DNA of 64,000 bases from Pseudomonas sp. FP453 (lineage in GTDB: Bacteria > Pseudomonadota > Gammaproteobacteria > Pseudomonadales > Pseudomonadaceae), in contig NZ_CP117435.1 in NCBI RefSeq assembly GCF_030687495.1, positions 4,344,501 to 4,408,500 of the forward strand, in the 5' to 3' direction. The notes under the pieces are model-generated. The model had not been told where the DNA came from. It was given only the letters and a program-made list of their open reading frames with translations, and did no database searches. Position 1 is the stretch's first letter, and every line of letters begins with the position of its first letter. The position numbers were made by a program, and so were the translations under genes. Positions 52,823 to 62,739 of the stretch are shown here, piece after piece.

Positions 52823-53752
52823 TCACGGACGATAGAGAATCGCCGAGCCCCACGACAGGCCCACACCAAAACCACTGATCGCCACACGCTTCCAGGTGGC
52901 GTCCATCACGTGCTTTTCCAGCAGCAGCGGAATGCTCGACGACACGGTGTTGCCGGTCTCGACCATGTCCTTGATGAACTTCTCCACCGGCGCTTCTTCA
53001 AAGCGGCGCGCCACGGCATCGACAATCGCCGCACTGCCCTGGTGAATGCAGAAGGCATCGATGTCGTCGGCCTTGAGGTCCGACTCATTGAGCAGCTCGT
53101 GCAGATGCGCTGGCACTTTAAGCAGCGCGAAGTTGAACACCTGGCGCCCGTTCATGAAGAACACGCCGTCGCTGACCTTCAGGTGCGGCGCGCCGGAACC
53201 GTCGGTGCCGAACTTCGACTTGCCCAGCAGCCAAGGCGCGTCTTCACCCATCCACGTGGCGGTGGCGGCGTCGCCGAACAGCATGGTGGTGTTGCGGTCT
53301 TCCGGGTCGACGATCTTCGAATACGGGTCGGCGGTGACCAGCAGACCGTTTTTCAGGCCGGCGGCTTCCATGAAGCCCTTCATCGCGTAGATGCCGTAGA
53401 CGTAGCCGGAGCAGCCCAGGGAGATATCGAACGCGGCCACGTGGGTCGGTAGGCCCAGTTTGTCCTGGACGATGGCGGCGGTGTGGGGCAAACCCTCTTC
53501 ATCACCGTTCTGGGTGACGACGATCAGCGCGTCGATGGACTCGCGCGAAAGCGTAGGGTTGTTGGCAAACAAAGCGTTGACTGCCTCGACACACAGATCG
53601 GAAGTTTCCTGGGCAGCTTCCTTGCGCGGCAGGAACGCCGAACCGATCTTGCCAATGATGAACTCTTCATCCTTGGCGAATTTGGCACCCTGGGCGTAGT
53701 TATCAATGCCGTCGGCCGGCACGTAACTGGCGATGCTTTTTATGCCAATCAT
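52823..53752 (-). CDS. Beta-ketoacyl-ACP synthase III-like protein
   Basis: The 309-residue thiolase-fold protein has the KAS III catalytic triad in order: Cys114 in LGCSGYVYG, His237 in CIHQGS and Asn268 in ETGNTVSSS. It ends with the GFGVGLSWGSA loop. It lies alone between fliC and flgL, away from fatty-acid genes. In P. syringae a KAS III gene occurs at this same site together with two flagellin glycosyltransferase genes and is involved in building the acyl-modified glycan; those glycosyltransferases are absent here. A role in a flagellin modification or another acyl product is inference. Confidence 0.9.
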   Translation of the reverse strand: MIGIKSIASYVPADGIDNYAQGAKFAKDEEFIIGKIGSAFLPRKEAAQETSDLCVEAVNALFANNPTLSRESIDALIVVTQNGDEEGLPHTAAIVQDKLGLPTHVAAFDISLGCSGYVYGIYAMKGFMEAAGLKNGLLVTADPYSKIVDPEDRNTTMLFGDAATATWMGEDAPWLLGKSKFGTDGSGAPHLKVSDGVFFMNGRQVFNFALLKVPAHLHELLNESDLKADDIDAFCIHQGSAAIVDAVARRFEEAPVEKFIKDMVETGNTVSSSIPLLLEKHVMDATWKRVAISGFGVGLSWGSAILYRP

Positions 53753-53982
53753 TGTGGCTTCCCAATACTAAATAGCTGGAGAACACCCCGCGAACTGCCT
53801 CGCGAAGTGGTGACAATAAAGGGGACAAACCCCGTGAAGAACTCGCTGAAAGCCGCTGCGCAAGGCGCCTTGGACGACTTATCCTTTTCACACGATACAG
53901 TGAAGATGCGCTTTATGACTCGCAGGTCACCTAATTGTGTGTGCTTTCTGCAAAACCTTCAAACAATTAAGTCCCGGAAACG

Positions 53983-54016
53983 ACAACGGCCCAACCTGTT
54001 TCCAGGCTGGGCCGTT
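53983..54016 (-). terminator. Stem-loop after flgL, probable terminator
   Basis: On the minus strand AACGGCCCAGCCTG and CAGGTTGGGCCGTT pair almost fully around a GAAA loop, right after the flgL stop. The T-run after it is weak (GTCGTTTCC), so termination may be partial. The rest of the 280-bp gap up to the KAS III-like start holds no feature I can name. Confidence 0.65.
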
Positions 54017-54033
54017 GCTGTGCAGCGGGCCGA

Positions 54034-55623
54034 TTACATCTTGTTGAACAGGCTCAGCTGGGAGATTTTCACGAACGCCAGCTGCGAGGCTTGCAGCATG
54101 GTTTGTTGCAGGCTCAGGTTGATCGCGGCTTCGGCGAAGTCAACGTTGCCCAGCGAACTCATGGTGGTGGCGTTCGCCAGGCTCAGGCTGGTGTTTTCGG
54201 CGCTCTGGATATCCAGGGTGTTCAGCCGTGCGCCGATATCCCCGCGAACCTGGTCGATCTGGCTGTAGGCGTTGGTCAGGTTGCCGATGGACCGGGCGAC
54301 CACGTCCTTGAGCTCCTTCTGCGCTGCCGGGTTGCCATCCGACGGGGTCTCCAGCGTGCGGCGCAGGCGGCTGAGGGTGTCGAGCACGTTTTCGTTCTTG
54401 TTGCTGGTGGCGCCCACCAGGAACTGATCGCCATCTGCCGGTGCCGGCGCAGTGGTCACGCCCAGCGTCACGCCCGCCACGGTGATCGAGGTCGCGCCCG
54501 CAGCCAGCGTGTCATTGGCGATGGATTTACTGTCTGCCGTGTAAGGCTGCGCGTAGACGTTATAGCTACCGCCCGCACCGAATTTGACCACCAGGCCGGC
54601 GTTGGGAAAGGTGCTGGCGTAAGCCGCCGGATCACTCACCGAACCACCGGTCAACTGGGCCGCGCTTGGGTTGCTGGCGGTACGCGAAACACTGAACGAG
54701 TCCGGCTTGAGGGCCAGGGTGAACTCGCGGTCTTTTACCAGCGCATCCGACGGCGCGCCCGGCAAGACGTCTTTGCCCAGGTTCAGGCCGATGTCGAACT
54801 TGACCCCGCGCAGGCTGATGGTCGAACCGCCTTCCTTGGTGGAGTCAAAGGTGCCGTTGCCCGCGATCTCGGACGTGATGTCTTTGCCGGTGCTGTCACT
54901 GACGGTGTATTGGGTGCTGCTGAGGAACTTCAGCGTGTAAGGCTGGCCGTCGGCAAACTTCACATCGACACCCGACGCAATCAGGCCCGCCGAGATCGTG
55001 ACCTTGCCGTCATCCACCGCCGGCGGAACCAGCACCGGTGTGGCCTGGGTACGACCGGTGTTGGCCGAGGTCTCGAGCATTTTCTTCGCGGTATCGCCCA
55101 TCGGCACCGACAGATTCTCCGCCACCCGCAGGTTCAGCGCGGTGTCATCGCCCTGATAGGTGTAGGTGCCATCGTTGTTGCGCGTGTAGGGCGGCGTATC
55201 GGTCTTGCTGCCGGAGAACAGGTAGTTGCCGCTGGCATCCTTGGTATTGAGCAGACCCATGATCTGGTCTTCCAGGGCACCGATTTCGGCGGCGGTCGAT
55301 TTGCGGTCAGCATCGCTGATCCCGACGTTACCGGCCTTCAGCGCCAGCTCACTGGCGCGCTGGATCGCCGTGTTGATGTTCTGCAGCACGCTGTCTTCGG
55401 TCTGCAGCGAGTTTTTCAGCGTGTCGATATTGGTGTTGTACTGCCCCAGCATGTCTTTCTGCTGTTGCAACATCAGCAAACGCGCGGCCGCGACCGGATC
55501 ATCCGCGGCGGTTTGCACGCGAACGCCAGAGCTGGCCTGGTCCTGCGCTTTCACCACACTGGAATAGTTTTCCTGGTACTTGGCGGAGCTGGTTTCGAAG
55601 TACTGCTGTGTAGAAATACGCAT
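54034..55623 (-). CDS. flgL: Hook-filament junction protein FlgL (HAP3)
   Basis: The 529-residue protein has flagellin-like ends (STQQYFETSSAKYQENYSSVVKAQDQASSGVRVQTAADDPVAAARL at the start; DFAEAAINLSLQQTMLQASQLAF near the end). The enlarged middle (about 170-430) makes it longer than the roughly 317-residue Salmonella protein, as is usual in Pseudomonas. It joins the hook to the filament with FlgK, whose gene is 14 bp upstream. Confidence 0.95.
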   Translation of the reverse strand: MRISTQQYFETSSAKYQENYSSVVKAQDQASSGVRVQTAADDPVAAARLLMLQQQKDMLGQYNTNIDTLKNSLQTEDSVLQNINTAIQRASELALKAGNVGISDADRKSTAAEIGALEDQIMGLLNTKDASGNYLFSGSKTDTPPYTRNNDGTYTYQGDDTALNLRVAENLSVPMGDTAKKMLETSANTGRTQATPVLVPPAVDDGKVTISAGLIASGVDVKFADGQPYTLKFLSSTQYTVSDSTGKDITSEIAGNGTFDSTKEGGSTISLRGVKFDIGLNLGKDVLPGAPSDALVKDREFTLALKPDSFSVSRTASNPSAAQLTGGSVSDPAAYASTFPNAGLVVKFGAGGSYNVYAQPYTADSKSIANDTLAAGATSITVAGVTLGVTTAPAPADGDQFLVGATSNKNENVLDTLSRLRRTLETPSDGNPAAQKELKDVVARSIGNLTNAYSQIDQVRGDIGARLNTLDIQSAENTSLSLANATTMSSLGNVDFAEAAINLSLQQTMLQASQLAFVKISQLSLFNKM

Positions 55624-55637
55624 CGTCCCAGACTCCC

Positions 55638-57686
55638 TTAAAGGCTATTGATCAATGTGGTAAAGGTTTCTTGCGCGGCCTTGATGATCTGCGACGACGC
55701 GGTGTAGTACTGCTGGAACTTGATCATGTCGCCCGCCTCGTCATCCAGGTTGACCCCGGACACCGAGTTGCGCGCGCCTTTATTGGCGGCCAGCAAGGCG
55801 CCGGTCGCGGCCACATCGACACTCGACTGGCTGGCCTTCGCGCCCACCTGGGACACCAGGCGGCTGTTGGCGCCCACCAGGCTCACGCCGACGTTGCCGT
55901 CGCCCATGCCAACGGTGGCCTTGGTTTGCAGGTCAAGCAACTGCTGCGCGTTGCGGCCGTCGGACTTGCCGGCGCTGTTGAACGAGAACGTGGTGCTGTC
56001 ACCGTCAGCCGGCGAGCCGTTGATGGTGGTGTCGAATTTGAAGCCCGAACCCGGGATCGGCGTACCGGTCGCATCCAGCTCGGGCACATTGACGGTGATC
56101 TTGTTGCCCTGCCCCGGCACGATGGTGCCGGTGCCAATCGCCTTGCCCTGGGCGTTGCTGATCGTATAGGACTGGGTGCCGTCGGCGGCCGGTTTGCCAA
56201 ACACCATTTTCACCGGCATCAGGCCTTCGATGTTCGTGCGCAGCTTCGCCGTGTCCGCACCGCCATGGATATCCAGTGGCGCCGTCAGCGTCGGCTGGGT
56301 AAAGGTGCCCGTGCCGCTGTTGGTCTTGCCGCCTTCGCCAATGAGTGGGCCGGCAAAGGCGAGCTTGTTGGCATCCGCCATGTCCACGCCGATAGCGCTG
56401 GCACCGTTGGCCGTCGGGCTGACCTTGAAGCTGTCGCCATAGCTCATCGTGCCTTTGCCATCGAGCGTCACGGTCACGCCGTCAAACGACACGGGGACGG
56501 TGGTAGAGCTGATGTCGAAGTTGCCCATGGACTTACCGTCCGAGCGCTCCACGGTGATCATGTTCGGGTTGGTCTTGTCGCTGAACGTGATCTTGTAGTC
56601 ATACGTCGTCAGCTTGCTGCTGTCGTTGATCGTCACATTCAGGTTGCTGGACGCGGCGCTGTTGCCCGCCGCTGCCTGGCTGCGCGAAGCAATGGCGGTT
56701 GCGCTGTTGATGTCCTTGAACAGCGACGTGCCGAAGTCACCGTTCAGATCCAGGCCCTGGCCCAGCTGATTGTTGATCGTATCGGCAGTCGCAATCGCCA
56801 GGCGCCCCAGCTCGTTGATGGCCGGCATCAGGGCGTCGCTGCGATAGCGCAACAAGCCGCCAATGCTGCCGCCGCTGATCACCGAGCCCATGTCCAGGGC
56901 GGTGCCATTGACGTTCAGCTGGATGGTGTACTGGCTGTTGTCGTCCTTGCTCGGTACCGCCGAAATCGTGTTGGCAATCCCGCCTTCCACCAGCGACTGA
57001 CCGGTGCCGGTATTGATACTGAATTGGCCGTTCTTCTCTGTCGCGGTAACGCCGATCAGTTCATTGAGCGCGCGCACGGCCTCGTTGCGTGAGTCCAGCA
57101 GGTTCGCTGGCGCGGCGGTTGCCGAGCCCTGGGCCTGGGAGATCTGCTTGTTCAGCGAAGCAATCGAGGAGGTCAGTTGATTGACCTGATCACTCATGGT
57201 GCTCAGCTGGCTGTTGATGGTTTCTTTCTGCTGGGTCAGCTGCGTCGAGATCGAGTTGAAGCGGTTGCTCAGCGTCTTGGCGTTGGACACCAGCAGCTGG
57301 CGCGCCGACAGGTCATTCGGGTTGGACGACGCGGTCTGCAGGGTTGCAAAGAACGAGCTCAGCGCCGACGACATGCCGGTGGTCTTGTCCGACAACACTT
57401 TGTCGATGGCACTGACCTGCCCCAGGTAGGCATTGGCATCGCTGCTCAGCGCGGTGCTGTTCTGGTACGCCGCATCCAGGTACTCGTTGTACACCCGACG
57501 CACATCCGCCAGGGTCGTGCCGGTGCCGATGAACACGCCGCCGAACTGGTTCGACGCGCTGGCGTTCTGGGTGGCCTGCTGACGTGAGTAGCCCGCGGTG
57601 TTGACGTTGGCAATGTTATTACTCAAGACCGACAACGATCCTTGAGCGGCATTGAGCCCTGACATCCCGATACTGAGCAAACTCAT
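55638..57686 (-). CDS. flgK: Hook-filament junction protein FlgK (HAP1)
   Basis: The 682-residue protein starts with the axial-protein motif (SLLSIGMSGLNAAQGSLSVLSNNIANVNTAGYSRQ) and ends with the matching helix (GVNLDDEAGDMIKFQQYYTASSQIIKAAQETF). The middle is variable and Thr/Gly-rich. It lies 10 bp downstream of flgJ. Confidence 0.96.
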   Translation of the reverse strand: MSLLSIGMSGLNAAQGSLSVLSNNIANVNTAGYSRQQATQNASASNQFGGVFIGTGTTLADVRRVYNEYLDAAYQNSTALSSDANAYLGQVSAIDKVLSDKTTGMSSALSSFFATLQTASSNPNDLSARQLLVSNAKTLSNRFNSISTQLTQQKETINSQLSTMSDQVNQLTSSIASLNKQISQAQGSATAAPANLLDSRNEAVRALNELIGVTATEKNGQFSINTGTGQSLVEGGIANTISAVPSKDDNSQYTIQLNVNGTALDMGSVISGGSIGGLLRYRSDALMPAINELGRLAIATADTINNQLGQGLDLNGDFGTSLFKDINSATAIASRSQAAAGNSAASSNLNVTINDSSKLTTYDYKITFSDKTNPNMITVERSDGKSMGNFDISSTTVPVSFDGVTVTLDGKGTMSYGDSFKVSPTANGASAIGVDMADANKLAFAGPLIGEGGKTNSGTGTFTQPTLTAPLDIHGGADTAKLRTNIEGLMPVKMVFGKPAADGTQSYTISNAQGKAIGTGTIVPGQGNKITVNVPELDATGTPIPGSGFKFDTTINGSPADGDSTTFSFNSAGKSDGRNAQQLLDLQTKATVGMGDGNVGVSLVGANSRLVSQVGAKASQSSVDVAATGALLAANKGARNSVSGVNLDDEAGDMIKFQQYYTASSQIIKAAQETFTTLINSL

Positions 57687-57696
57687 GATTCAGACC

Positions 57697-58959
57697 TTAT
57701 AAATGTGTGGTTGCGCCAGCGGCAGCGTAGTTCTGGTAGCTGTTCATCGTTTTGGCGATCTGCGAAATCTTGCTGGCATAGTCTGGGTCGGTTGCGTAAC
57801 CGGCCTTTTGCAACTCGCGTACAAACTGTTCCGGGTTGTCGGCCGACTTCACAACTTCTTTATAGCGATCATTGCTTTGCAGCAATGTCACGAGGTCGTG
57901 GAAGCTGTCCTGGTACGAATCGTAGGAGCGGAACTGCGCCGTTTCCTTGACCATCGCGCCATCGCGGAACTCGCTGGTGATCGCGCGGGCCTGTCCGCCC
58001 TGCCAGCTCTGGCCGGCCTTGATGCCGAACAGGTTGTGGCTGCTGCTGCCGTCTTCGGCACGCATCACCGACTTACCCCAACCGGTCTCCAGCGCGGCCT
58101 GGGCCACCAGGTACTTCGGATCGACGCCAATGCGCGCGGCGGCCGCCTTGGCCATCGGCAGCATGGTGGCGACAAATTCGTCCTGGGAGCCGAAGGCTTT
58201 TTTCGCCGGCGCCAGCGGTGGCTGGGCAATGGCGCGGCCATAGACCTGCATGCGCCCGCTTGGCACGGCAAAGGTGCGCGCGGTGCTGTTGATCACGTTG
58301 TCTTCGGCAGCGCTGTTACGCAGTGGCGCGGCCTTGGCCACGCTGGTGTCGGTGCTTGGCACGATGCCGGCCAGCAGGCGATCCGTCAGCTTGCTCGGCA
58401 AGGCGATGCGGCGCTGGTTCATCAGCTCCATGTCATTGCTGTGGGACGCCGCGGCGCCCGCCTGCGGCTCCGCCACGCGATACGCCCACAACGGGCGCTG
58501 GCCATTGGAACGACCCAGCGGACCCTCGGCCTGGGTACCGGCGCCGATTTCCGTCGGCACGTCCACCTTCTTCGCCGGCTCAGCCGCCGCCGGGCCTTGC
58601 AAGGTGGCCGCCTGGGCTTCCACCGGTTTGTTCTTCTGCATCTGGCGCATCAGCACGTCGGCCAGGCCGATACCGCCGCCTTCGCGGGACATCGATACCG
58701 CCAGTTGCTGGTCGTACATTTCCTGGTACTGCTTGGCCGCCGGGGTGTTCATCGGGTTGTCTTTACCCAATGCCTCAGTCGCCGAACGCATGGACTTGAG
58801 CATCTCGCTCAGGAACAGCGACTCGAACTCCTGCGCCACCTTGCGCATGTTGCCTTCGCTGTTCTTGTCGGCACCGACCTTGAGCTGGTTAAGCCGGTTC
58901 AAGTCGGAGTACGACCCCGAGTCCGCCGTGCTGGTGATCCCGCTCTTGCGCATATCCAT
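57697..58959 (-). CDS. flgJ: Peptidoglycan hydrolase and rod-capping protein FlgJ
   Basis: Three nearby ATGs are possible; I chose the one at 58959 because GAGG lies 8 nt upstream (58965 is the longest). The product of about 420 residues has the N-terminal rod-cap domain (KVAQEFESLFLSEMLKSMR, MYDQQLAVSMS). A long variable linker follows, and then the C-terminal glucosaminidase domain with the catalytic-type Glu in AQAALETGWGKS and the NLFGIKAG segment. It opens the peptidoglycan for the rod. It is 10 bp downstream of flgI. Confidence 0.95.
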   Translation of the reverse strand: MDMRKSGITSTADSGSYSDLNRLNQLKVGADKNSEGNMRKVAQEFESLFLSEMLKSMRSATEALGKDNPMNTPAAKQYQEMYDQQLAVSMSREGGGIGLADVLMRQMQKNKPVEAQAATLQGPAAAEPAKKVDVPTEIGAGTQAEGPLGRSNGQRPLWAYRVAEPQAGAAASHSNDMELMNQRRIALPSKLTDRLLAGIVPSTDTSVAKAAPLRNSAAEDNVINSTARTFAVPSGRMQVYGRAIAQPPLAPAKKAFGSQDEFVATMLPMAKAAAARIGVDPKYLVAQAALETGWGKSVMRAEDGSSSHNLFGIKAGQSWQGGQARAITSEFRDGAMVKETAQFRSYDSYQDSFHDLVTLLQSNDRYKEVVKSADNPEQFVRELQKAGYATDPDYASKISQIAKTMNSYQNYAAAGATTHL

Positions 58960-58969
58960 GGCCATGGCC

Positions 58970-60085
58970 TCAGATCACGATCAGGTCGGCTTGCAACGCG
59001 CCGGCCTGTTTCAGGGCTTCAAGGATCGCCATCAAGTCGCCGGGCGCTGCGCCCACCTGGTTCACCGCGCGGACAATCTCATCCAGGGTGGTGCCGGGGC
59101 CGAACTTGAACATCGGCTTGGCTTCTTGCTGGGCATTCACCCGCGAGCGCGGCACCACGGCCGTCTGGCCATTGGACAACGGCCCAGGCTGGCTGACGAT
59201 GGGGTCTTCGGTGATGGTCACGGTCAGGCTGCCGTGGGTCACCGCGGCCGGCGACACCTTGACGTTCTGGCCGATCACGATGGTGCCGGTGCGCGAGTTG
59301 ATAATGACTTTGGCCACCGCCTGGCCTGGATCGACTTCGAGGTTTTCCAGGATCGACAGGTAGTCCACACGCTGGCTTGGGTCCAGCGGCGCGGTCACGC
59401 GGATCGAGCCGCCGTCGATGGCTTGCGCGACGCCAGGGCCGAGCATGTCGTTGATCTTGTCGACCACGCGCTTGGCGGTGGTGAAGTCGGAACGGTTGAG
59501 GTTCAGGGTCAGGCTGTTGCCCTGGTTGAAGCCGCTCGGCACGGTGCGTTCCACCGTGGCGCCGCCCGGAATGCGCCCGGCGGACGGCACGTTGACGGTG
59601 ATCTTCGAACCGTCGCGGCCTTCGGCGTCAAACCCGCCCACCACCAGGTTGCCCTGGGCGATGGCGTAGACGTTGCCGTCGATACCCTTGAGCGGGGTCA
59701 TCAGCAAGGTGCCGCCGCGCAGGCTTTTCGAGTTGCCGATGGAGGACACGGTGATGTCCACCACCTGGCCCGGCTTGGAGAACGCCGGCAAGTCGGCACT
59801 GATGGACACGGCCGCGACGTTTTTCAGCTGCACGTTGCCCGAACCGGCCGGCACCTTGATACCGAACTGCGAGAGCATGTTGTTGAAGGTCTGCAGGGTG
59901 AACGGGGTCTGGGTGGTCTGGTCACCCGTGCCGTTGAGTCCCACCACCAGGCCGTAGCCGATCAACTGGTTGGAGCGCACGCCGGAGATGCTGGCGATGT
60001 CTTTCAGGCGTTCGGCCTGGGCGACGGCGCTCAGGGACAGCAACAAGGCCGCCACCATCAGCTGTTTGAAGTTCAAAATGGCCAC
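58970..60085 (-). CDS. flgI: Flagellar P-ring protein FlgI
   Basis: The 371-residue protein has a cleavable signal ([16 protein letters not shown], cut before ERLKDI) and the FlgI hallmarks [21 protein letters not shown] and [19 protein letters not shown]. It forms the periplasmic P ring. It begins directly at the flgH stop. Confidence 0.96.
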   Translation of the reverse strand: MAILNFKQLMVAALLLSLSAVAQAERLKDIASISGVRSNQLIGYGLVVGLNGTGDQTTQTPFTLQTFNNMLSQFGIKVPAGSGNVQLKNVAAVSISADLPAFSKPGQVVDITVSSIGNSKSLRGGTLLMTPLKGIDGNVYAIAQGNLVVGGFDAEGRDGSKITVNVPSAGRIPGGATVERTVPSGFNQGNSLTLNLNRSDFTTAKRVVDKINDMLGPGVAQAIDGGSIRVTAPLDPSQRVDYLSILENLEVDPGQAVAKVIINSRTGTIVIGQNVKVSPAAVTHGSLTVTITEDPIVSQPGPLSNGQTAVVPRSRVNAQQEAKPMFKFGPGTTLDEIVRAVNQVGAAPGDLMAILEALKQAGALQADLIVI

Positions 60086-60781
60086 CTAGAAAGGGAACAG
60101 CGGGCTAAGGAAGAAACGGTCGAACCAGCCCGGCTGGCTCGCATCGGCAAACGAACCCGTACCCGAATAGGTAATGCGCGCATCGGCAATCCGCGTGGAC
60201 GGCACGGTGTTGTCGGTGGAGATGTCATCGGCACGCACCATGCCGGCAATTCGCACCAGCTCGTCGCCGGTGTTGAGGGTCATCCACTTTTCACCGCGTA
60301 CGGCGATGATGCCGTTGGGCAACACATCGGCCACGGTCACGGTGATCGAACCGGTCAGGCTGTTGCCCTGCCCCGCCGCGCTCTTGCCGTTGGTGGCACG
60401 GTCGCCGCTGTAGCCGGCTTCCAGGCTCAGGTCACCACTGCCCAGCGGGTTGTTGGTGTTGGGGATGCCGCCAAACAGGGAGGTCAGGCCGATGCCGGTC
60501 TTGCTGGTCTTGCCGATCTGCGAGTTGGCGTTTTTGCTGGCCTGGGTCTTCTCGTTCAGGGTGATGGTGATGATGTCACCGACCCGGAACGCCTTGCGGT
60601 CGCTGTACAGGTTCTGTTCGAAACCGGCCTGGTAGATCGAGCCATTGTTGGCCGCCGCCGGCAACGGCGTGCGTGGCAACACCGGCGCGTAGTACGGGTC
60701 ATTGGGTTTCGGCGTCGGGGCGACACAGCCCGCGAGCACGGCAATCCCACTCAATGCCAGAACAGAAACGTAGCGATTCAT
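60086..60781 (-). CDS. flgH: Flagellar L-ring lipoprotein FlgH
   Basis: The 231-residue protein has a lipobox (IAVLAGC, acylated Cys at about residue 19) and the FlgH signatures [20 protein letters not shown] and [21 protein letters not shown]. It forms the outer-membrane L ring. Confidence 0.96.
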   Translation of the reverse strand: MNRYVSVLALSGIAVLAGCVAPTPKPNDPYYAPVLPRTPLPAAANNGSIYQAGFEQNLYSDRKAFRVGDIITITLNEKTQASKNANSQIGKTSKTGIGLTSLFGGIPNTNNPLGSGDLSLEAGYSGDRATNGKSAAGQGNSLTGSITVTVADVLPNGIIAVRGEKWMTLNTGDELVRIAGMVRADDISTDNTVPSTRIADARITYSGTGSFADASQPGWFDRFFLSPLFPF

Positions 60782-60834
60782 GACCCTTACCTCACGGTGT
60801 TGCAGGCGCCCTCAAGGGCGCCCCATAGACTTGA

Positions 60835-61620
60835 TTACAGATTCTGCGTGACGAACGAGAGCATCTGGTCGGCAGTGGAGATCACCTTGGAGTTCATCTC
60901 GTAGGCGCGCTGGGTGGTGATCATGTTGACCATCTCCTCGACCGTGCTCACGTTGGAGGTTTCCAGGGTGCTTTGCAGCGTGGTACCAAAACCGTTCAGG
61001 CCAGGGGTGCCGATTTGCGGCGCGCCGCTGGAGGCGGTTTCGAGGAACAGGTTGTTACCCATGGCTTGCAGGCCGGCCGGGTTGATGAAGTCGGCGGTTT
61101 GCAGGTTGCCGATCACTTGCGACGCCGGGTTGCCGGCCACGGTGATGGACACGGTGCCGTCATTGCCGACGGTGAAGGTCTTGGCATCGGCCGGGACGAT
61201 CACGGCAGGCTCCAGGGCGAAACCGTTGGCGGTGACCATCTGACCGTTGGAGTCCAGGTGGAAAGTACCGTCACGGGTGTAGGAAGTAGTGCCATCCGGT
61301 TGCAGGATCTGGAAGAAACCACGGCCGTTGATCGCCATGTCCAGCGGCTGGCCGGTCTGTTGCAGGTTACCGGCGCTGAAGTTCTTCTGGGTGCCGACAA
61401 TCGCCACACCCGTACCCAGTTGCAGGCCCGACGGCAGTTCGCTGTCCTGGGTCGATTGGGCGCCCGGCTGCTTCTTGATCTGATAGAGCAGGTCCTGGAA
61501 TTCGGCACGGTCACGTTTGAAACCCGTGGTCGACACGTTGGCCAGGTTGTTGGAGATGGTGGTCAGGTTGGTGTCCTGGGCGGACAGACCGGTTTTGGCA
61601 ACCCATAGAGCCGGAAGCAT
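60835..61620 (-). CDS. flgG: Flagellar distal rod protein FlgG
   Basis: The 261-residue protein has the N-terminal axial motif (LWVAKTGLSAQDTNLTTISNNLANVSTTGFKRD) and the C-terminal helix (TSNVSTVEEMVNMITTQRAYEMNSKVISTADQML). It forms the distal rod. It is 61 bp downstream of flgF. Confidence 0.96.
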   Translation of the reverse strand: MLPALWVAKTGLSAQDTNLTTISNNLANVSTTGFKRDRAEFQDLLYQIKKQPGAQSTQDSELPSGLQLGTGVAIVGTQKNFSAGNLQQTGQPLDMAINGRGFFQILQPDGTTSYTRDGTFHLDSNGQMVTANGFALEPAVIVPADAKTFTVGNDGTVSITVAGNPASQVIGNLQTADFINPAGLQAMGNNLFLETASSGAPQIGTPGLNGFGTTLQSTLETSNVSTVEEMVNMITTQRAYEMNSKVISTADQMLSFVTQNL

Positions 61621-61681
61621 GCTGTTCTCCTTTGTGCGCCTGTTTGTTGGCGCGCATCACAAATTAGTTAGTGGGTTGCAA

Positions 61682-62422
61682 TCAGGTCATTGCCATGACG
61701 CGCGTCATGGCCTGATCGTCTTCCTTGGCGCTGTTCATCATCTTGATGTGCAGCTCGAATTGCTTGGAAAGCGCCAGCACTGCGGTCATTTCTTCCACCG
61801 CATTCACGTTGCTCGCCTGCAGGAAACCCGAGGTCAGCTTGACGCCCGCATCGACCTGGGCCGGCTGGCCGTCCTTGGTGTGGATGCTGCCATCCAGACC
61901 CTTGGTCATGTTCTTCAGATCGGGCTGCACCAGCTTGATCCGGTCCACTTCAGCCATCACACGCGGGCCTTCGCCCATGGCGCGGATGCTGATGGTGCCG
62001 TCGGCGCCCACTTCGATTTTCTGCTGGGGCGGCACGGCAATCGGGCCGCCGTTGCCCATGATCGGCATGCCGTTGCCGGCACGCAGCACGCCCAGCGCAT
62101 CGACGTTCATGCTCGCGCTGCGCACGTAGGCTTCGCCGCCATCCGGGGTCTGCACGGCCATCCAGCCGTCGCCGCTGACGGCCACGTCCAGGTCACGGCC
62201 GGTTTCGATCATGGCGCCGGGGCTGAAGTCGGTGGCCGGGCGTTCGGTGAGGGCAAACGCCCGCGCCGGAAAGCTGTCACCAAATACCGGCATCGAACGC
62301 GCCTGTTCCAGGTCACGTTGGAAACCATTGGTGGAAATGTTCGCCAGGTTGTTGGCATGGGCCTTCTGCGCCAGAGCATTCTGGCTGGCGCCGGTCATTG
62401 CCACATAAAGGTACTTGTCCAC
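61682..62422 (-). CDS. flgF: Flagellar proximal rod protein FlgF
   Basis: I start it at the GTG at 62422 (VDKYLYVAM), which has AGAGGAA upstream; the longer ATG start at 62458 has no such signal. The 246-residue protein has the axial motif (ASQNALAQKAHANNLANISTNGFQRDLEQ) and the matching C-terminal helix (NVNAVEEMTAVLALSKQFELHIKMM). It is the first gene of the flgF-flgL series here; flgB-flgE are not in this window. Confidence 0.95.
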   Translation of the reverse strand: MDKYLYVAMTGASQNALAQKAHANNLANISTNGFQRDLEQARSMPVFGDSFPARAFALTERPATDFSPGAMIETGRDLDVAVSGDGWMAVQTPDGGEAYVRSASMNVDALGVLRAGNGMPIMGNGGPIAVPPQQKIEVGADGTISIRAMGEGPRVMAEVDRIKLVQPDLKNMTKGLDGSIHTKDGQPAQVDAGVKLTSGFLQASNVNAVEEMTAVLALSKQFELHIKMMNSAKEDDQAMTRVMAMT

Positions 62423-62478
62423 GCTCTTTCCTCTTTCTGACGGACGTTTGCCGCCCACCGCTGTGCTGATGAGGCTTA

Positions 62479-62494
62479 AGCAATTTGCGAACCA
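62479..62494 (-). promoter_or_regulatory. Candidate sigma-54 promoter of flgF
   Basis: The minus strand reads TGGTTC-N5-TTGCT, with the invariant GG and GC at the correct distance but a weak -24 box. It lies about 57 bp upstream of the flgF GTG. In Pseudomonas flgFGHIJKL is a sigma-54-dependent unit. Confidence 0.5.
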
Positions 62495-62636
62495 ACTTTC
62501 AAAAAGAGGGCGAGATACAAGCGGAGCAAGGGTTTGCGGGCTAGTGACGGGAAATGGGTGTGGAGTGAGAGTCGAAAAAACGGCGGACTACTGCCGTAAG
62601 CGGCAAGCGCTGGTCTCATTGGCGACAACGATCAAA

Positions 62637-62726
62637 TGTGGGAGCTGGCTTGCCTGCGATAGCGGTGAATCAGTCAGCATCTACTTCACTGATACACCGC
62701 TATCGCAGGCAAGCCAGCTCCCACAC
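62637..62726. repeat. REPIN between flgF and the PhhR-like gene
   Basis: TGTGGGAGCTGGCTTGCCTG and its inverse lie at the ends of 90 bp; the inner GATAGCGGTG / CACCGCTATC pair extends the hairpin. It lies directly after the stop of the TyrR-family gene. Confidence 0.93.
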
Positions 62727-62739
62727 TTTTAACAGCGCT

